The notes: generated by a model not told the origin, from the sequence alone. Counted from the stretch's first letter, positions 43,192 through 52,976 are shown. The stretch: DNA of 64,000 nucleotides from Selenomonas sputigena (GCF_026015965.1 NZ_CP110383.1:2172051-2236050), one strand, 5' to 3'. Made by a program: numbers and translations.

Positions 43192-43743
43192 CTACTTCGC
43201 CGCGCGCGTGAGTGCCGTTTCCAGCTCCGCCGCCGTCGTTCCGCCGATCTTCTTCAGCAGGATCTTGCCATCCCGGTCGATGACGTAGGTCGTCGGAATG
43301 GCGCGAACCTTGTAGGTATCCGCCGCCTCTCCCTTGAGGTCGAGGAGCACGGGCATCGTGTAGCCGTTGTCCTTGAGGAACTTGTCGACCGTGTCCTTCG
43401 GCTCCTGCAGGTTGACGGCGTAGAACGTGACCTCGCCTTCATGCTTCTTGGCGAACTCGTTGAGCTCGGGCATCTCGGCGCGGCACGGCGGGCACCATGT
43501 CGCCCAGAAGTTGATGACGTAGAGCTTCTTGTCCATGGCGGCGTTGATCGCGACCTCCGAGCCGTCGAATGATGTCGCCTTGAAAGGCGGCGCCGTCCCT
43601 TCCACGCCCTCTGCATCCATCGCCTGCTCCGCCTTGGCTTCCGCCGACTTGCCCGATTCCTCCGCCTGCAGGCCGCAGCCCGTCATAAGAAAGAGCGCGA
43701 GAAGAGCGCCGATCAGACCTTGCATCGTTCGTCTTGTTTTCAA
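43192..43743 (-). CDS. TlpA-like thioredoxin lipoprotein
   Basis: This 183-residue exported thiol oxidoreductase has a lipobox LMTGC at about residues 19-23, a charged linker, then a TlpA/ResA domain with the active site FWATWCPPCRAEMPEL and the cis-proline segment RAIPTTYVIDRDGK. It is kept reduced by the CcdA protein encoded downstream and probably serves cytochrome c maturation or repair of envelope disulfides. First gene of the pair. Confidence 0.93.
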   Translation of the reverse strand: MKTRRTMQGLIGALLALFLMTGCGLQAEESGKSAEAKAEQAMDAEGVEGTAPPFKATSFDGSEVAINAAMDKKLYVINFWATWCPPCRAEMPELNEFAKKHEGEVTFYAVNLQEPKDTVDKFLKDNGYTMPVLLDLKGEAADTYKVRAIPTTYVIDRDGKILLKKIGGTTAAELETALTRAAK

Positions 43744-44004
43744 AGTGAATTCCTCCTTTGTGATTCCATAGGCTCACAGTCCCGAGACAGGACTCTTCTC
43801 AGCGACCTACGTCGCGCCGATGTTTCCATTTCTCTCCATAACGTTTATAGTACTATTCTACGGAGGAACGTTCTCAAGGTCAAGGCGAAAAAGATGAGAA
43901 TAGGAGATTTCATATACTTTTCATGTACTCGTATGCTACAATAGATTTAGGGGAATTCGTCCCGTAAGAAAGAACGTGTCTGCAAAAGAAAAAGGAGCAA
44001 TACC

Positions 44005-45132
44005 ATGGCAGAGAAAGCAAAAGTTTATTTCACCGATTTCCGCACGGACGTCGGCACGAGCCTGACGAAGAAGCTGCAGCGTCTGTGTCTTACGGCGGGC
44101 CTCAAGACGATCGAGCTTGAGGGCCGCTTCGTCGCCATCAAGATGCACTTCGGCGAACTCGGCAACCTTGCGTTCCTGCGCCCGCAGTACGCGAAAGCCG
44201 TCGCCGACCTCGTGAAGGAGGAAAAGGGCATTCCTTTCCTGACGGACTGCAACACGCTCTATCCGGGCAGCCGCCGCCATGCGCCCGAGCATCTCGACTG
44301 CGCGAACATCAACGGCTTCAACCCGACGACGACGGGCTGTCAGATCATCATCGGCGACGGTCTGCGCGGCACGGACGAGCTGGAAGTGCCGATCAAGAAC
44401 GCCCTCGTATTGAAGACGGCGAAGATCGGACGCGCCGTCATGGACGCCGACGTCTTCATCAGCCTCACGCACTTCAAGGGGCACGAGCAGACGGGCTTCG
44501 GCGGCGCGATCAAGAACATCGGCATGGGCTGCGGCAGCCGCGCGGGCAAGATGGAGCAGCATTCGTCGGGCAAGGTCGGCGTGCACGAGGAGCTTTGCCG
44601 CGGCTGTCGTCGCTGCGCGAAGGAATGCGGCTCGGACGCGATTTCCTACGTTGAGAACAAGGCGGTCGTCGACAAGGAGCTTTGCAAGGGCTGCGGCCGC
44701 TGCATCGGCTCGTGCACGTTCAACGCGCTCTACAACGAGGTCTGGGACGCCGCCGACATCCTCGACCGCCGCATGGCAGAGTACGCGCAGGCGGTCTGTC
44801 AGGATCGTCCGTGCTTCCACATCAGCATCGCGCGTGACATCTCGCCAAACTGCGACTGTCATGGCGAAAATGACGCACCGATCCTGCCCGACATCGGCAT
44901 GTTCGCCTCGTTCGATCCCATCGCGCTCGACCAAGCGTGCGTCGACATGGCGCTGAAGGCGCAGCCGATCCGCAACAGCAAGCTCGGCGACCACCTCGCC
45001 AAGCCCGATTGGCATCACCATCACGACCACTTCCTCGACTCGAACCCCAACGTCTGTTGGGAAGAAACGCTCGTGCACGGCGAGAAGATCGGACTCGGTA
45101 CGCGCGACTACGAGCTCATCACACTGAAATGA
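44005..45132 (+). CDS. DUF362 protein with two 4Fe-4S clusters
   Basis: This 375-residue cytosolic protein has a DUF362 domain (about 30-185; ISLTHFKGHEQTGFGGAIKN). A bacterial ferredoxin-type insert with two CxxCxxCxxxC sets follows (CRGCRRCAKEC, about 197-207; CKGCGRCIGSC, about 226-236), then the DUF362 remainder. The reaction is unknown; family members are electron-transfer proteins in anaerobes. The C-terminus is His-rich (WHHHHDHF). The ATG follows AAGGAG, and a strong terminator follows. Confidence 0.9.
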   Translation: MAEKAKVYFTDFRTDVGTSLTKKLQRLCLTAGLKTIELEGRFVAIKMHFGELGNLAFLRPQYAKAVADLVKEEKGIPFLTDCNTLYPGSRRHAPEHLDCANINGFNPTTTGCQIIIGDGLRGTDELEVPIKNALVLKTAKIGRAVMDADVFISLTHFKGHEQTGFGGAIKNIGMGCGSRAGKMEQHSSGKVGVHEELCRGCRRCAKECGSDAISYVENKAVVDKELCKGCGRCIGSCTFNALYNEVWDAADILDRRMAEYAQAVCQDRPCFHISIARDISPNCDCHGENDAPILPDIGMFASFDPIALDQACVDMALKAQPIRNSKLGDHLAKPDWHHHHDHFLDSNPNVCWEETLVHGEKIGLGTRDYELITLK

Positions 45133-45177
45133 TTTGCACCGCCGCGCCGAATGCGTTAAAATAAGGCAAAGGGTGCA

Positions 45178-45233
45178 AAAAGCCAAGGGAAGCCCGTGCA
45201 GATTCGCACGGCGGCGGCTCCCTTGGCTTTTTT
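45178..45233 (+). terminator. Intrinsic terminator
   Basis: Long stem AAGCCAAGGGA with TCCCTTGGCTT and a run of T's, separating the DUF362 gene from trkA. Confidence 0.85.
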
Positions 45234-45262
45234 GTGCATACATCTCAAGAGGAGGAGTTTCC

Positions 45263-46609
45263 TTGCGCATTGTCATAGTCGGTGCGGGAAAGCTCGGCTA
45301 CAGCATCGCCGAGCTGCTCGCGAACGAGGAGTTCGACGTCGTGCTCGTCGATCAGGACGAGACGCGGCTCGAAGCGGCGAAGAACACGCTCGACGTGCTG
45401 ACGGTCACGGCGAACGGCGCCAGCCCCATCACGATGAACGATCCCGACATCCGCTCGGCAGACATCCTCATCGCCGTGACGGCGGGCGACGAAGTCAACA
45501 TGGTCGCGTGCATCCTCGCGAAGAAGCACGGCATCACGCACACGGTCGCACGCATCCGCGACATGCAGTTCCTTTCGGAAGCGAAGGAATACCTGAAGGA
45601 GAACTTCGACATCGACCTCATGCTGAATCCCGAACTGATCACGGCGCGCGAGGTCTATCGCATCCTCATGACGCCCGCCGCGCTCGACGTCGAGGACTTC
45701 GCAAGCGGCAAGGTGCGCCTCTTTGAGACAAAGGTGACGCGCCACTCGCCCTTGGCAAACATCCCGCTGAAGGATCTCGAAATGCCCAAGGCGATCCTCG
45801 CGGGCATGATCTTCCGCGACCACCGCATGATCATCCCGCACGGCGACGACTGCCTGCTGCCGCACGACAACGCCTACTTCATCGGCGATCCCGCCGAAAT
45901 CGAGAAGTTCAGCGAGACCTTCGTACACCGCGACGCGAGAAAGCTCGAGCACGTCATGATCATCGGCGCGGGGCGCACGGGGCGCTTCCTCGCCAAGATG
46001 CTCGACGAGGCGGACGTCGCCGTGAAGATCATTGATACCAATCGCGAACGAAGCCGGCTGGCGGCAGAGGCACTCGAAAACGGCCTTGCCATCTGCGGCG
46101 ACGGCACGGACATCGATCTTTTGACGGAAGAGGGCGTCGCCGATGCCGACGCCGTCGTCTGCCTGACGGAGGACGACAAGCTGAACCTCATGCTCGCGCT
46201 TTTAGCCAAGCATCTGGGAGCAAAGAAGACGGTCGTGCGCGTCGCGCGCGGCGAATACGTCGATCTCATGGAAAAGGTCGGCGTCGACATCGTCCTGCCG
46301 ACGCGCCTCTTGTCCGCCTCCGAAGTCCTCGCTTTCGCGCGGCGCGGCGGCGTCGTTTCGGTATCCCTTCTTGAGGGCGCGAAGGCGGAGGCGGTCGAGG
46401 TCATCGTGCAGGAAGGCGCACCTGTCGCGGGCATTCCTCTGATGAAGGCGCATCTGCCGCGCGAATGCCTCGTCTGCGCCTATGTGCGCGGCGATGAGGC
46501 CATGATACCAAACGGCACTTCGGTTCTTCTGCCCGGCGACCGAACCATTCTCTTCATCCAGACGCGCTTCGCGCAGAAGGTCATGAAGTATTTCAAGGGC
46601 AAGGATTGA
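45263..46609 (+). CDS. trkA: Trk potassium uptake system NAD-binding protein TrkA
   Basis: This 448-residue peripheral regulator of the Trk K+ channel has two tandem RCK halves: Rossmann IVGAGKLGYSIAELLA (residues about 5-20) with TrkA_C, then IIGAGRTGRFLAKML (about 233) with a second TrkA_C. The duplicated architecture is that of TrkA. The start is a TTG at 45263, 4-5 nt after AGGAGGAG; the upstream in-frame region overlaps the terminator and is not coding. trkH follows with a 1-nt gap. Confidence 0.95.
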   Translation: MRIVIVGAGKLGYSIAELLANEEFDVVLVDQDETRLEAAKNTLDVLTVTANGASPITMNDPDIRSADILIAVTAGDEVNMVACILAKKHGITHTVARIRDMQFLSEAKEYLKENFDIDLMLNPELITAREVYRILMTPAALDVEDFASGKVRLFETKVTRHSPLANIPLKDLEMPKAILAGMIFRDHRMIIPHGDDCLLPHDNAYFIGDPAEIEKFSETFVHRDARKLEHVMIIGAGRTGRFLAKMLDEADVAVKIIDTNRERSRLAAEALENGLAICGDGTDIDLLTEEGVADADAVVCLTEDDKLNLMLALLAKHLGAKKTVVRVARGEYVDLMEKVGVDIVLPTRLLSASEVLAFARRGGVVSVSLLEGAKAEAVEVIVQEGAPVAGIPLMKAHLPRECLVCAYVRGDEAMIPNGTSVLLPGDRTILFIQTRFAQKVMKYFKGKD

Positions 46610-46610
46610 T

Positions 46611-48059
46611 ATGGACGCGCGCATCGTTTCTTTCCTGCTCGGGCGCATGGCGTTTCTGGAAGGCGCGGCTCTTTTTCTCGCCTTCGGCCTCGCGCTCTTC
46701 TGGGAGGATGAGCACCCGCTTGCCTTCGGTATGCCCGCGGCGCTCTCCTTCGTCCTCTGGCGCGTCTTCTCGCATCTCTCCAAGGGGCATCGTCACACGA
46801 TCGGCGTCACGGATGGAGCCGTCTTCCTCTTCGCCGCATGGCTTTTGAACTCGCTTCTGGGTGCACTGCCCTTTTTCCTCACGGGCGAGCTTTCTGCCGC
46901 CGATTCCTTCTTCGCGAGCGTCGCGGCATTTACGACGACGGCGCTCCTCTTCACACCGACGGGACTCGAAAGCTCCCTCGGCTTCTGGCAGATCTTCCAA
47001 GGATGGATCGGCGGCATGTACTTCCTGTGCCTCCTCGTCACGATCATGCCGCAGGTCGGCGGCTGCTTCGGTCTGACGCTCTCGGTGCAGCAGGGTACGA
47101 ACTTCAGCCCTCTCCTGCGGCGCATGAATGCGGCGGCGCGAAAGATGGCGCTCCTCTACGCCTGTCTGACGCTCGTCGCGCTCGGCCTCTTCCTGCTCGC
47201 TGGCGAAAGCTTCCTGTCGAGCGCCGTGCTCGCCTTGACCTCGATCTCGACGACGGGACTCGACCCGCGCGGCGTCGTGCTGAAAGGGAGCGGCATCACG
47301 ACGGAACTCGCGGCAGAAGCCGCGATGCTGCTCGCGGGCGTGAACTTCCTCCTGTGGCAGCGGGCGGCGGCGCGGCGCGACGTGCGCGCTCTCTTTGCCG
47401 ATGCAGAACTGCGCTTCTTCCTCCTCGTCGTCTTTTTTGGGGGCGCGGCGCTCGCCTGCTACCTCGCCGTCGTCGGCGTCTACGATGTCGAGCACAGCCT
47501 TCGCATGGGCTTCTTTCATGCCATCTCGTTCGCGACGACGACGGGCTTTGCCGCCGCGCCTCTCGCCTCATGGCCGACCTTTCCTCATGCCGTACTGCTT
47601 CTTCTCGCCACGCTCGGCTCTTCGGTCGGCGCGGTCGGCGGCGGTTTCAAGGTGATGCGCCTGCTCGTGCTTGTCAAGATGGCAAAGAGGGAGATCCTGC
47701 GCACGATCCACCCGCGCATGATCGTCAACATCAAGATCGACGGCAAGTCCGTGCCGCACAAACTCTACGGCAGGATCTTGAGCTTCTTCTTCCTCTATGT
47801 CGTCGTGCTGATTCTCGCGACGCTCGGCCTCGCTCTCGCGCACATCGACACCCTGCCCGCCATGGGCTTCGCCGTCGGCTGCCTGTCGGGCACGGGCACC
47901 GTCGTGACTCTCCTCTACGGCGGCAAGGACTTCCTGCTCCTGCCCGGCTGGGTCAAGGTCTTCGCAGGCTTCTTGATGATCCTCGGGCGGCTCGAAATTT
48001 TCTCCTTCTTGATCCTGCTGCGTGCAGGAATCGACCGGCTGCACAGGCGACAGTGGTGA
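46611..48059 (+). CDS. trkH: Trk potassium transporter membrane subunit TrkH
   Basis: This 482-residue inner-membrane K+ channel-like subunit has four membrane-pore-membrane repeats. The selectivity loops are seen as AFTTTALLFTPTGLES, SISTTGLDPRG, FATTTGFAAAP and CLSGTGTVV. About 8-10 helices and the length match TrkH. The ATG at 46611 almost touches the trkA stop, so the two subunits are translated from one message. Confidence 0.94.
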   Translation: MDARIVSFLLGRMAFLEGAALFLAFGLALFWEDEHPLAFGMPAALSFVLWRVFSHLSKGHRHTIGVTDGAVFLFAAWLLNSLLGALPFFLTGELSAADSFFASVAAFTTTALLFTPTGLESSLGFWQIFQGWIGGMYFLCLLVTIMPQVGGCFGLTLSVQQGTNFSPLLRRMNAAARKMALLYACLTLVALGLFLLAGESFLSSAVLALTSISTTGLDPRGVVLKGSGITTELAAEAAMLLAGVNFLLWQRAAARRDVRALFADAELRFFLLVVFFGGAALACYLAVVGVYDVEHSLRMGFFHAISFATTTGFAAAPLASWPTFPHAVLLLLATLGSSVGAVGGGFKVMRLLVLVKMAKREILRTIHPRMIVNIKIDGKSVPHKLYGRILSFFFLYVVVLILATLGLALAHIDTLPAMGFAVGCLSGTGTVVTLLYGGKDFLLLPGWVKVFAGFLMILGRLEIFSFLILLRAGIDRLHRRQW

Positions 48060-48080
48060 CGCTGAGCAATATTTCAAGAG

Positions 48081-48626
48081 ATGCACTCATATACATCGGG
48101 CGAAAAGATTTGGCTGTGCAGCGGGTTTTTATATGAAAAAATTTGGCTAGATGCTTGGATTTTATCCAAAAAGATTTGGCTAGATGACGGGATTTCTGTC
48201 GAAAACATTTGGCTAAATGCTGAAATTGTGCTAGTCTTTACGACCCTCGCTTTTCGTGATCAAGAATTTACCGACAATATCATATATCAGAAGCTTTTGA
48301 GCGATCGTCTGCCGGCAAATCTCGGCTATCTCTATGAAAACATCGTTGCCCAGACGCTCGCTGCCAACGGCAGACAACTCTATTACCATACATTTCCCAA
48401 TGAAAAGAAGACCAATCTGTACGAGATTGATTTCCTTGTGCCGCGAAAGAACAAGATCTGCCCATTGGAGGTCAAATCTTCCGGCTACAAAAGGCATGCT
48501 TCTCTCGATGCCTTTTCCGAGCGATATTCGCAGCATATCGACGAGAAGTATCTAATCTATACGAAAGATTTGCAGCGAGAGCATGATGTCCTTTGCCTGC
48601 CAGTCTATATGACGCAGTTTCTCTAG
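48081..48626 (+). pseudogene. C-terminal DUF4143 fragment of an AAA ATPase fused to 11-residue repeats
   Basis: The last 130 residues (LAFRDQEFTDNIIYQKL onward, with YLYENIVAQ, YEIDFLV and PLEVKSSG) are the C-terminal part of an ATPase with a DUF4143 domain. The ATPase core is missing. The first 45 residues are four in-frame repeats of 11 residues based on EKIWLDxxIxS, encoded by a 33-bp DNA repeat. No good ribosome binding site is seen. It is probably a remnant, though the open frame leaves expression possible. Confidence 0.7.
48105..48236 (+). repeat. Four 33-bp tandem repeats
   Basis: Copies of a unit containing ATTTGGCTAGATG start at 48108, 48141, 48174 and 48207, exactly 33 bp apart, keeping the reading frame. 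Confidence 0.85.
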
Positions 48627-48632
48627 GATGCC

Positions 48633-49805
48633 TCACTCGAACGCGCGTGCCAGAGCCTCAAGCCCCTTTGTGAGCGTCGCCTGCGGGCAGGCGATGTTGA
48701 TGCGCTGGAAGCCTGCGCCGCTCTTGCCGAAGATCGCGCCGTCGTCGAGCCAGAGGCGTGCCTCGTCGATGATCTTTCGGTCGAGCACTTTCGCTTCAAG
48801 GCCGTAGGCGCGAAAATCGAGCCATAAGAGGTAGGTGCCCTCGGGCTCGACGAGCTGCACCTTGGGCAGACGTTCGGCGAGGAAGCGCTTCGTGTGCGCG
48901 ATATTCTGCTCAAGGTAGGCGAGAAGCGCATCGAGCCACGCGCCGCCCTCGCTGTATGCCGCCTGCGCGGCGAGAAGGCCGAAGATGTTCGGTTCGTCAT
49001 AGCCTGTGCTGTAGACTTCCTTGCGGAAGGTATGGCGCAGGCTTTTTTCCGTGATGAAGATGTTCGAAAGCTGCAGCCCTGCGAGGTTGAACGTCTTGCT
49101 CGGCGCGGTGCAGGTGATCGTCCGCGCCGCAGTCTCGGGCGAGAGCGAGGCAAAAGGCGTGTGCTTGTGGCCGGGACGCACGAAGTCGGCGTGAATCTCG
49201 TCGGCGACGACGAGAACGTCGTGCGCGAGGCAGATCGCGGCAAGACGCTCCAACTCTTCGCGCCGCCAGACGCGCCCGACGGGGTTGTGCGGGCTGCAGA
49301 GAATCAGAAGCTTCACCTTGTGCTCGCGAATCTTCTGCTCGATGTCAGCGAAGTCCATGCGGTATGCGCCGTCCTCGAAGAGCAGCGTGCTCGTGACGAG
49401 CTTGCGCCCATTGCCCTCGACGACGCTGAAAAACGGATAGTAGACGGGTTCGGTTATGAGAATGGTATCATTCGGCGCGGTAAATGCACGCACCGCCATG
49501 GAGAGCGCGAAGACGACGCCCGGCGTCATGACGAGGGATTCCCTGCCGAGATTCCAGCCGTGGCGCGTGCTGAACCATTGTTCGAGCGCCCTATAGTAGT
49601 CCTCCTTCGGACGCGAATAGCCGAAGATGCCGTGCTCGGCGCGTCGGCGAATGGTATCACGCACCGCCTGCGGCGCACGAAAGTCCATGTCGGCGACCCA
49701 GAATGGCAAAACGTCCTCGGGATAGCCGCGCTCTCTGGCGAAGTCGTATTTGAGGCTGTTCGTATGACGGCGCTCGATGATCTCATCAAAGTCGAAATGG
49801 TTCAT
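48633..49805 (-). CDS. MalY/PatB family PLP aminotransferase (C-S lyase)
   Basis: This 390-residue class I/II aminotransferase-fold enzyme begins with the MalY-type segment RRHTNSLKYDFARERG and LPFWVADMDF. It has SPHNPVGRVW, VVADEIHADFV, and the PLP lysine in APSKTFNLAGLQLSN. Such enzymes are beta-C-S lyases acting on cystathionine or cysteine, releasing H2S or homocysteine. A cystathionine gamma-synthase-like gene lies 1.6 kb upstream on the same strand. The ATG at 49805 follows AAAGGAG; the longer frame overlaps the ATPase gene. Confidence 0.9.
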   Translation of the reverse strand: MNHFDFDEIIERRHTNSLKYDFARERGYPEDVLPFWVADMDFRAPQAVRDTIRRRAEHGIFGYSRPKEDYYRALEQWFSTRHGWNLGRESLVMTPGVVFALSMAVRAFTAPNDTILITEPVYYPFFSVVEGNGRKLVTSTLLFEDGAYRMDFADIEQKIREHKVKLLILCSPHNPVGRVWRREELERLAAICLAHDVLVVADEIHADFVRPGHKHTPFASLSPETAARTITCTAPSKTFNLAGLQLSNIFITEKSLRHTFRKEVYSTGYDEPNIFGLLAAQAAYSEGGAWLDALLAYLEQNIAHTKRFLAERLPKVQLVEPEGTYLLWLDFRAYGLEAKVLDRKIIDEARLWLDDGAIFGKSGAGFQRINIACPQATLTKGLEALARAFE

Positions 49806-51276
49806 GAAAGAAGTCTCCTTTCGTATGCTTTGGGTATGTGGCTGCAGCCATGCGTTCCTCGTGACCGAGGAGGTAGAGGAAGGCGAAGGCAGGGATGCGC
49901 AGCAAGGAAGCACCGGAGTTCGCCTTCTGTATGCTGCAGTCCGTAAGGTTTTTCGTGAGGACGAAGGAGGCCGCGGCCTCTGCCGCCAATTCGCTGATGG
50001 CGTCATCGTCCGAAATGGCGGCATTTTCACGGTACTTGACCTCGATAAGGATATTGGCGAGACGCGGACGCTCAATGACGATGTCGATTTCCTTATTTTT
50101 TCGGCCGCCGCGGAAATAGCCGACCGATGTCGCCTTTTGGTAATAGAAGGCCGCCGTATGCTTGTAGACGGTGGTTTCTACGATCTTTCCCATCTGTACG
50201 GGATCGGTCAGAATGGCGTCGTCCATGAGAACGGCATTCCGTATGGCGGCGTCGGCAATATAGATCTTGGGCTGCGCCTTTAAGATTTTTTTCCCTGCCA
50301 TCTCGACAGGCCAACTCTGATAGATGAGGTTGCCGCTTTCAAGATAGCGAATGTAGTTTTCGACCGTGGGGCGCGAAACTCCGTTCAATTCCTTGGCAAT
50401 CGCCTCTACGGAAACAATCTCGGAGGATACGTTGCATAGATAGAGAAAGATCCGTTCCAATTCAGTGGCGTTGCGTATATTGTAGAGTGCGGGCAGATCG
50501 CGCTTCAAGACCTTGTCGACGACATCTTCGCGCAGAATCTGCTGCGCCAGCATATCGTTATCTGCAAGCGCAAGCTCAGGAAATCCTCCGACTCGCAGAT
50601 AACGGATGAAGTGCTTGTGCACATCCGCGAGCAACAAGAGAAACATCTGTCGCTCCTGCTGCTCCAAGGAAAATAAGGTCGACAGCTTCAAATCGGGATC
50701 AAGATCCGGCAGAGAAACCTGCAGAAGAGCGCAATATTCATAGAAGGAGAGCGTCGGAACGGAGATGATGGACCAGCGCCCCGTGCCGCTTTCCTCGCTG
50801 CCGCGCACGATGGCGGGACTTGCCGATCCCGTGGCGACGATGTGCGAATCCGGCTGCATGTCATAGAGCGTTTTGAGCCACCTGTCCCAATCCGAAGCGT
50901 ACTGGATCTCGTCAAAGAAATAGTAGACATCGTGTCCCGCATAGATCATCTCATGGTAGCAGTCCAAAATCGCCTGAAACGCGCTGAGTTTCAGCATGGG
51001 ATGATCGAGCGAGATGAAGACGATTTTCTGCGGTGCGACGCCCTGTGCGAGAAGCGCCTCAATCATTTGATATTGTATCGTCGTCTTGCCGACTCGCCGC
51101 GCTCCCGTCAAGACGACAGTGCGCCGCAGGGTCGTCTCCGACAAACGCCGCATCGCATCATAAAAGGCAAAGCGTCTGTAACTTTTCGACATGCCTCGCG
51201 CAATCATTCCCGTTTTCCACCATGGATTGTACGCTGTGAGGACTTTGCATATTGCCTCCTGGCTGATCAAAGGCAT
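49786..51276 (-). CDS. ATP-binding AAA protein with DUF4143 domain
   Basis: This protein of about 496 residues has an N-terminal AAA_14 ATPase with Walker A GARRVGKTT (about 60), Walker B YYFFDEIQYA and a DUF4143 nuclease-like C-terminus (VGYFRGGRKNKEIDIVIE ... ILIEVKYRE, a PD-(D/E)XK-like pattern). The family is common in mobile regions, function unclear. The fragment at 48081-48626 derives from a relative. The ATG at 51276 is 8 nt from AAGG; the 3' end overlaps the next gene by 20 bp. Confidence 0.88.
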   Translation of the reverse strand: MPLISQEAICKVLTAYNPWWKTGMIARGMSKSYRRFAFYDAMRRLSETTLRRTVVLTGARRVGKTTIQYQMIEALLAQGVAPQKIVFISLDHPMLKLSAFQAILDCYHEMIYAGHDVYYFFDEIQYASDWDRWLKTLYDMQPDSHIVATGSASPAIVRGSEESGTGRWSIISVPTLSFYEYCALLQVSLPDLDPDLKLSTLFSLEQQERQMFLLLLADVHKHFIRYLRVGGFPELALADNDMLAQQILREDVVDKVLKRDLPALYNIRNATELERIFLYLCNVSSEIVSVEAIAKELNGVSRPTVENYIRYLESGNLIYQSWPVEMAGKKILKAQPKIYIADAAIRNAVLMDDAILTDPVQMGKIVETTVYKHTAAFYYQKATSVGYFRGGRKNKEIDIVIERPRLANILIEVKYRENAAISDDDAISELAAEAAASFVLTKNLTDCSIQKANSGASLLRIPAFAFLYLLGHEERMAAATYPKHTKGDFFHEPFRL

Positions 51277-51413
51277 CAAGATCACCTTCTTTCAAGGTGA
51301 TTATAGCACAAACTTTCATCTTTGGCGACAAAGATTGAAAGTATACTTGTAATCCTTGCAGAAAAAGATGAAAGTTGGGTCTCTAATTCTTTTGTCTTTG
51401 CCCTGCTTCCCTC

Positions 51414-52553
51414 TTATCCCTGCAAGGCCTGCTGCAGATCGGCCTTGAGGTCTTCGACGTCCTCGATGCCGACGGAGAGTCGCAGGAGTTTGTCGTCGAG
51501 TCCCGTGCGTTTTAGGAGCGCGGCGGGCATTTCAGCGTGCGTCTGGGCGATCGGATATGTCAGAAGCGTCTCGACGCCGCCGAGACTCTCGGCGAAGGCG
51601 ATGAGATGCAGTCTGCCGAGAGCCGCCTTCGCGATCTCAGCGGAGCGCACCTTGAAGGAGATCATGCCGCCCGCGCCGCTCGCCTGCTTCTGCTGCAGCG
51701 CGTAGCCCGGATGGTCGGCGAGTCCCGGGTAGAGCACTTCGGTGACCTCGGGCAGCGTGCCGAGCCACCGGGCGATGGCGAGCGCGTTCTCCGCCTGCCG
51801 CTCGACGCGCACGCCGAGCGTCTTGATGCTGCGCAGCATGAGCCACGAGTCGAGCGCCGAGAGGTTCGGCCCTGCCGCTTTGGCGAGCAGTTCGATGCGC
51901 TTTGCCTCTGCGCTCGTCGCATCTTTGAGCACGAGGAAGCCTGCGATGACGTCGTTGTGTCCGCACAGATATTTCGTGCCGCTGTGCAGCACGATGTCCG
52001 CGCCGAGCGTCAAGGGCTTCTGGAAATGCGGCGAGAGGAAGGTATTGTCGACGGCGAGCAGGGCGCCGTTTTCGTGCGCGAGCGCAGAGAGCGCCGCGAT
52101 GTCCGCGATCTGCATCATCGGATTCGACGGGGTCTCAATGAAGACGAGCTTCGTCTCAGAGCGCATACGCTTGCCGACGAGTGCGAGATCGCGCACGTCA
52201 ACGTATTCGAAGGTGACGCCGTAGCCCGCAAAGACTTCTTCGGCGAGACGCACCGTGCCGCCGTAGAGGTCTTCGCTCATCAGGACGTGATCGCCTGCCG
52301 AAAGAAGAGAGAAAACGAGCTGCACCGCCGCCATGCCCGAGGAAAGCGCCCAAGAGCGCCCACCGCGCTCTAAGAGCGCCACCGTCTTTTCGAGAGATTC
52401 GCGCGTCGGATTCGCCACGCGTCCGTAGTCGTAGCCCGTACTCTCGCCGAAACGCGGATGACGGAACGTCGCCGACAGGCAGATCGACGGACTGATCGCC
52501 CCCGTCGCATCGTAGGTATGGCAGCCGTGCACTTCAAGCGAATGGTCTTTCAT
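51414..52553 (-). CDS. Cystathionine gamma-synthase/lyase family PLP enzyme
   Basis: This 379-residue Cys/Met metabolism enzyme has YDYGRVANPTRESLE (PLP phosphate site), EDLYGGTVRL, IETPSNPMMQ and the PLP lysine in HSGTKYLCGHND. The family includes MetB, MetC and methionine gamma-lyase; sequence alone cannot separate these. With the MalY-type gene downstream it could build methionine by transsulfuration. The start at 52553 is preceded by GGAGGAA. Single-gene transcript probable. Confidence 0.9.
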   Translation of the reverse strand: MKDHSLEVHGCHTYDATGAISPSICLSATFRHPRFGESTGYDYGRVANPTRESLEKTVALLERGGRSWALSSGMAAVQLVFSLLSAGDHVLMSEDLYGGTVRLAEEVFAGYGVTFEYVDVRDLALVGKRMRSETKLVFIETPSNPMMQIADIAALSALAHENGALLAVDNTFLSPHFQKPLTLGADIVLHSGTKYLCGHNDVIAGFLVLKDATSAEAKRIELLAKAAGPNLSALDSWLMLRSIKTLGVRVERQAENALAIARWLGTLPEVTEVLYPGLADHPGYALQQKQASGAGGMISFKVRSAEIAKAALGRLHLIAFAESLGGVETLLTYPIAQTHAEMPAALLKRTGLDDKLLRLSVGIEDVEDLKADLQQALQG

Positions 52554-52669
52554 GATTCTTCCTCCAATATACTATTCATATTGATATACTATGGTTTAAT
52601 ATTATAGCATAGGAAAAAGATTTGCGCCACAAGATAATGCAGCGCTTGCAGATGCCGACTGCAAAATTT

Positions 52670-52834
52670 TAGGAAACGCTGATAAAATGAAGTCGCCCAG
52701 ATTTGCGCAGATGCGCTGTATCTATCGAGGAGACAAACCGGAGGCGTAGCGGTGCTACGTCGAGGATTTGTCGACGACGAGAGGACAGCGCAGATGCGTG
52801 AAGATGGGTGGCTGAATTTATCAGTGATTCCCTA
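52670..52834. mobile_element. MITE copy 2 (165 bp)
   Basis: Inverted ends TAGGAAACGCTGATAAA and the complement of TAGGGAATCACTGATAAA, with a TA at each edge. The body equals the copy at 22839-23123 without the nested 118-bp unit. It cuts into a transposase gene remnant on its right. Confidence 0.85.
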
Positions 52835-52925
52835 GCTCTTTGGCGGCTTTCACCTGGCCAATTTCCTGTGCCAGTTTGATTGCCTGCACCTTAAACTCGT
52901 GATCGTATTGCCTGTTTGTTGCCAT
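52821..52925 (-). pseudogene. Truncated IS transposase OrfA (HTH) remnant
   Basis: ATG at 52925 after AAGGAGAGG encodes MATNRQYDHEFKVQAIKLA and on to AKELGNH, a helix-turn-helix start of an IS3-like transposase OrfA. The frame runs into the MITE end at 52834 and stops. The rest of the IS is gone. Confidence 0.75.
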
Positions 52926-52976
52926 TTTGACCTCTCCTTCTCCTCTTTGACTTTATCAAAAATCCTTGCGAAGAAG

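Noticed and set aside
43936-45276. Long minus-strand ORF opposite the DUF362 gene
   Set aside because: An antisense shadow; the plus strand has two 4Fe-4S signatures.
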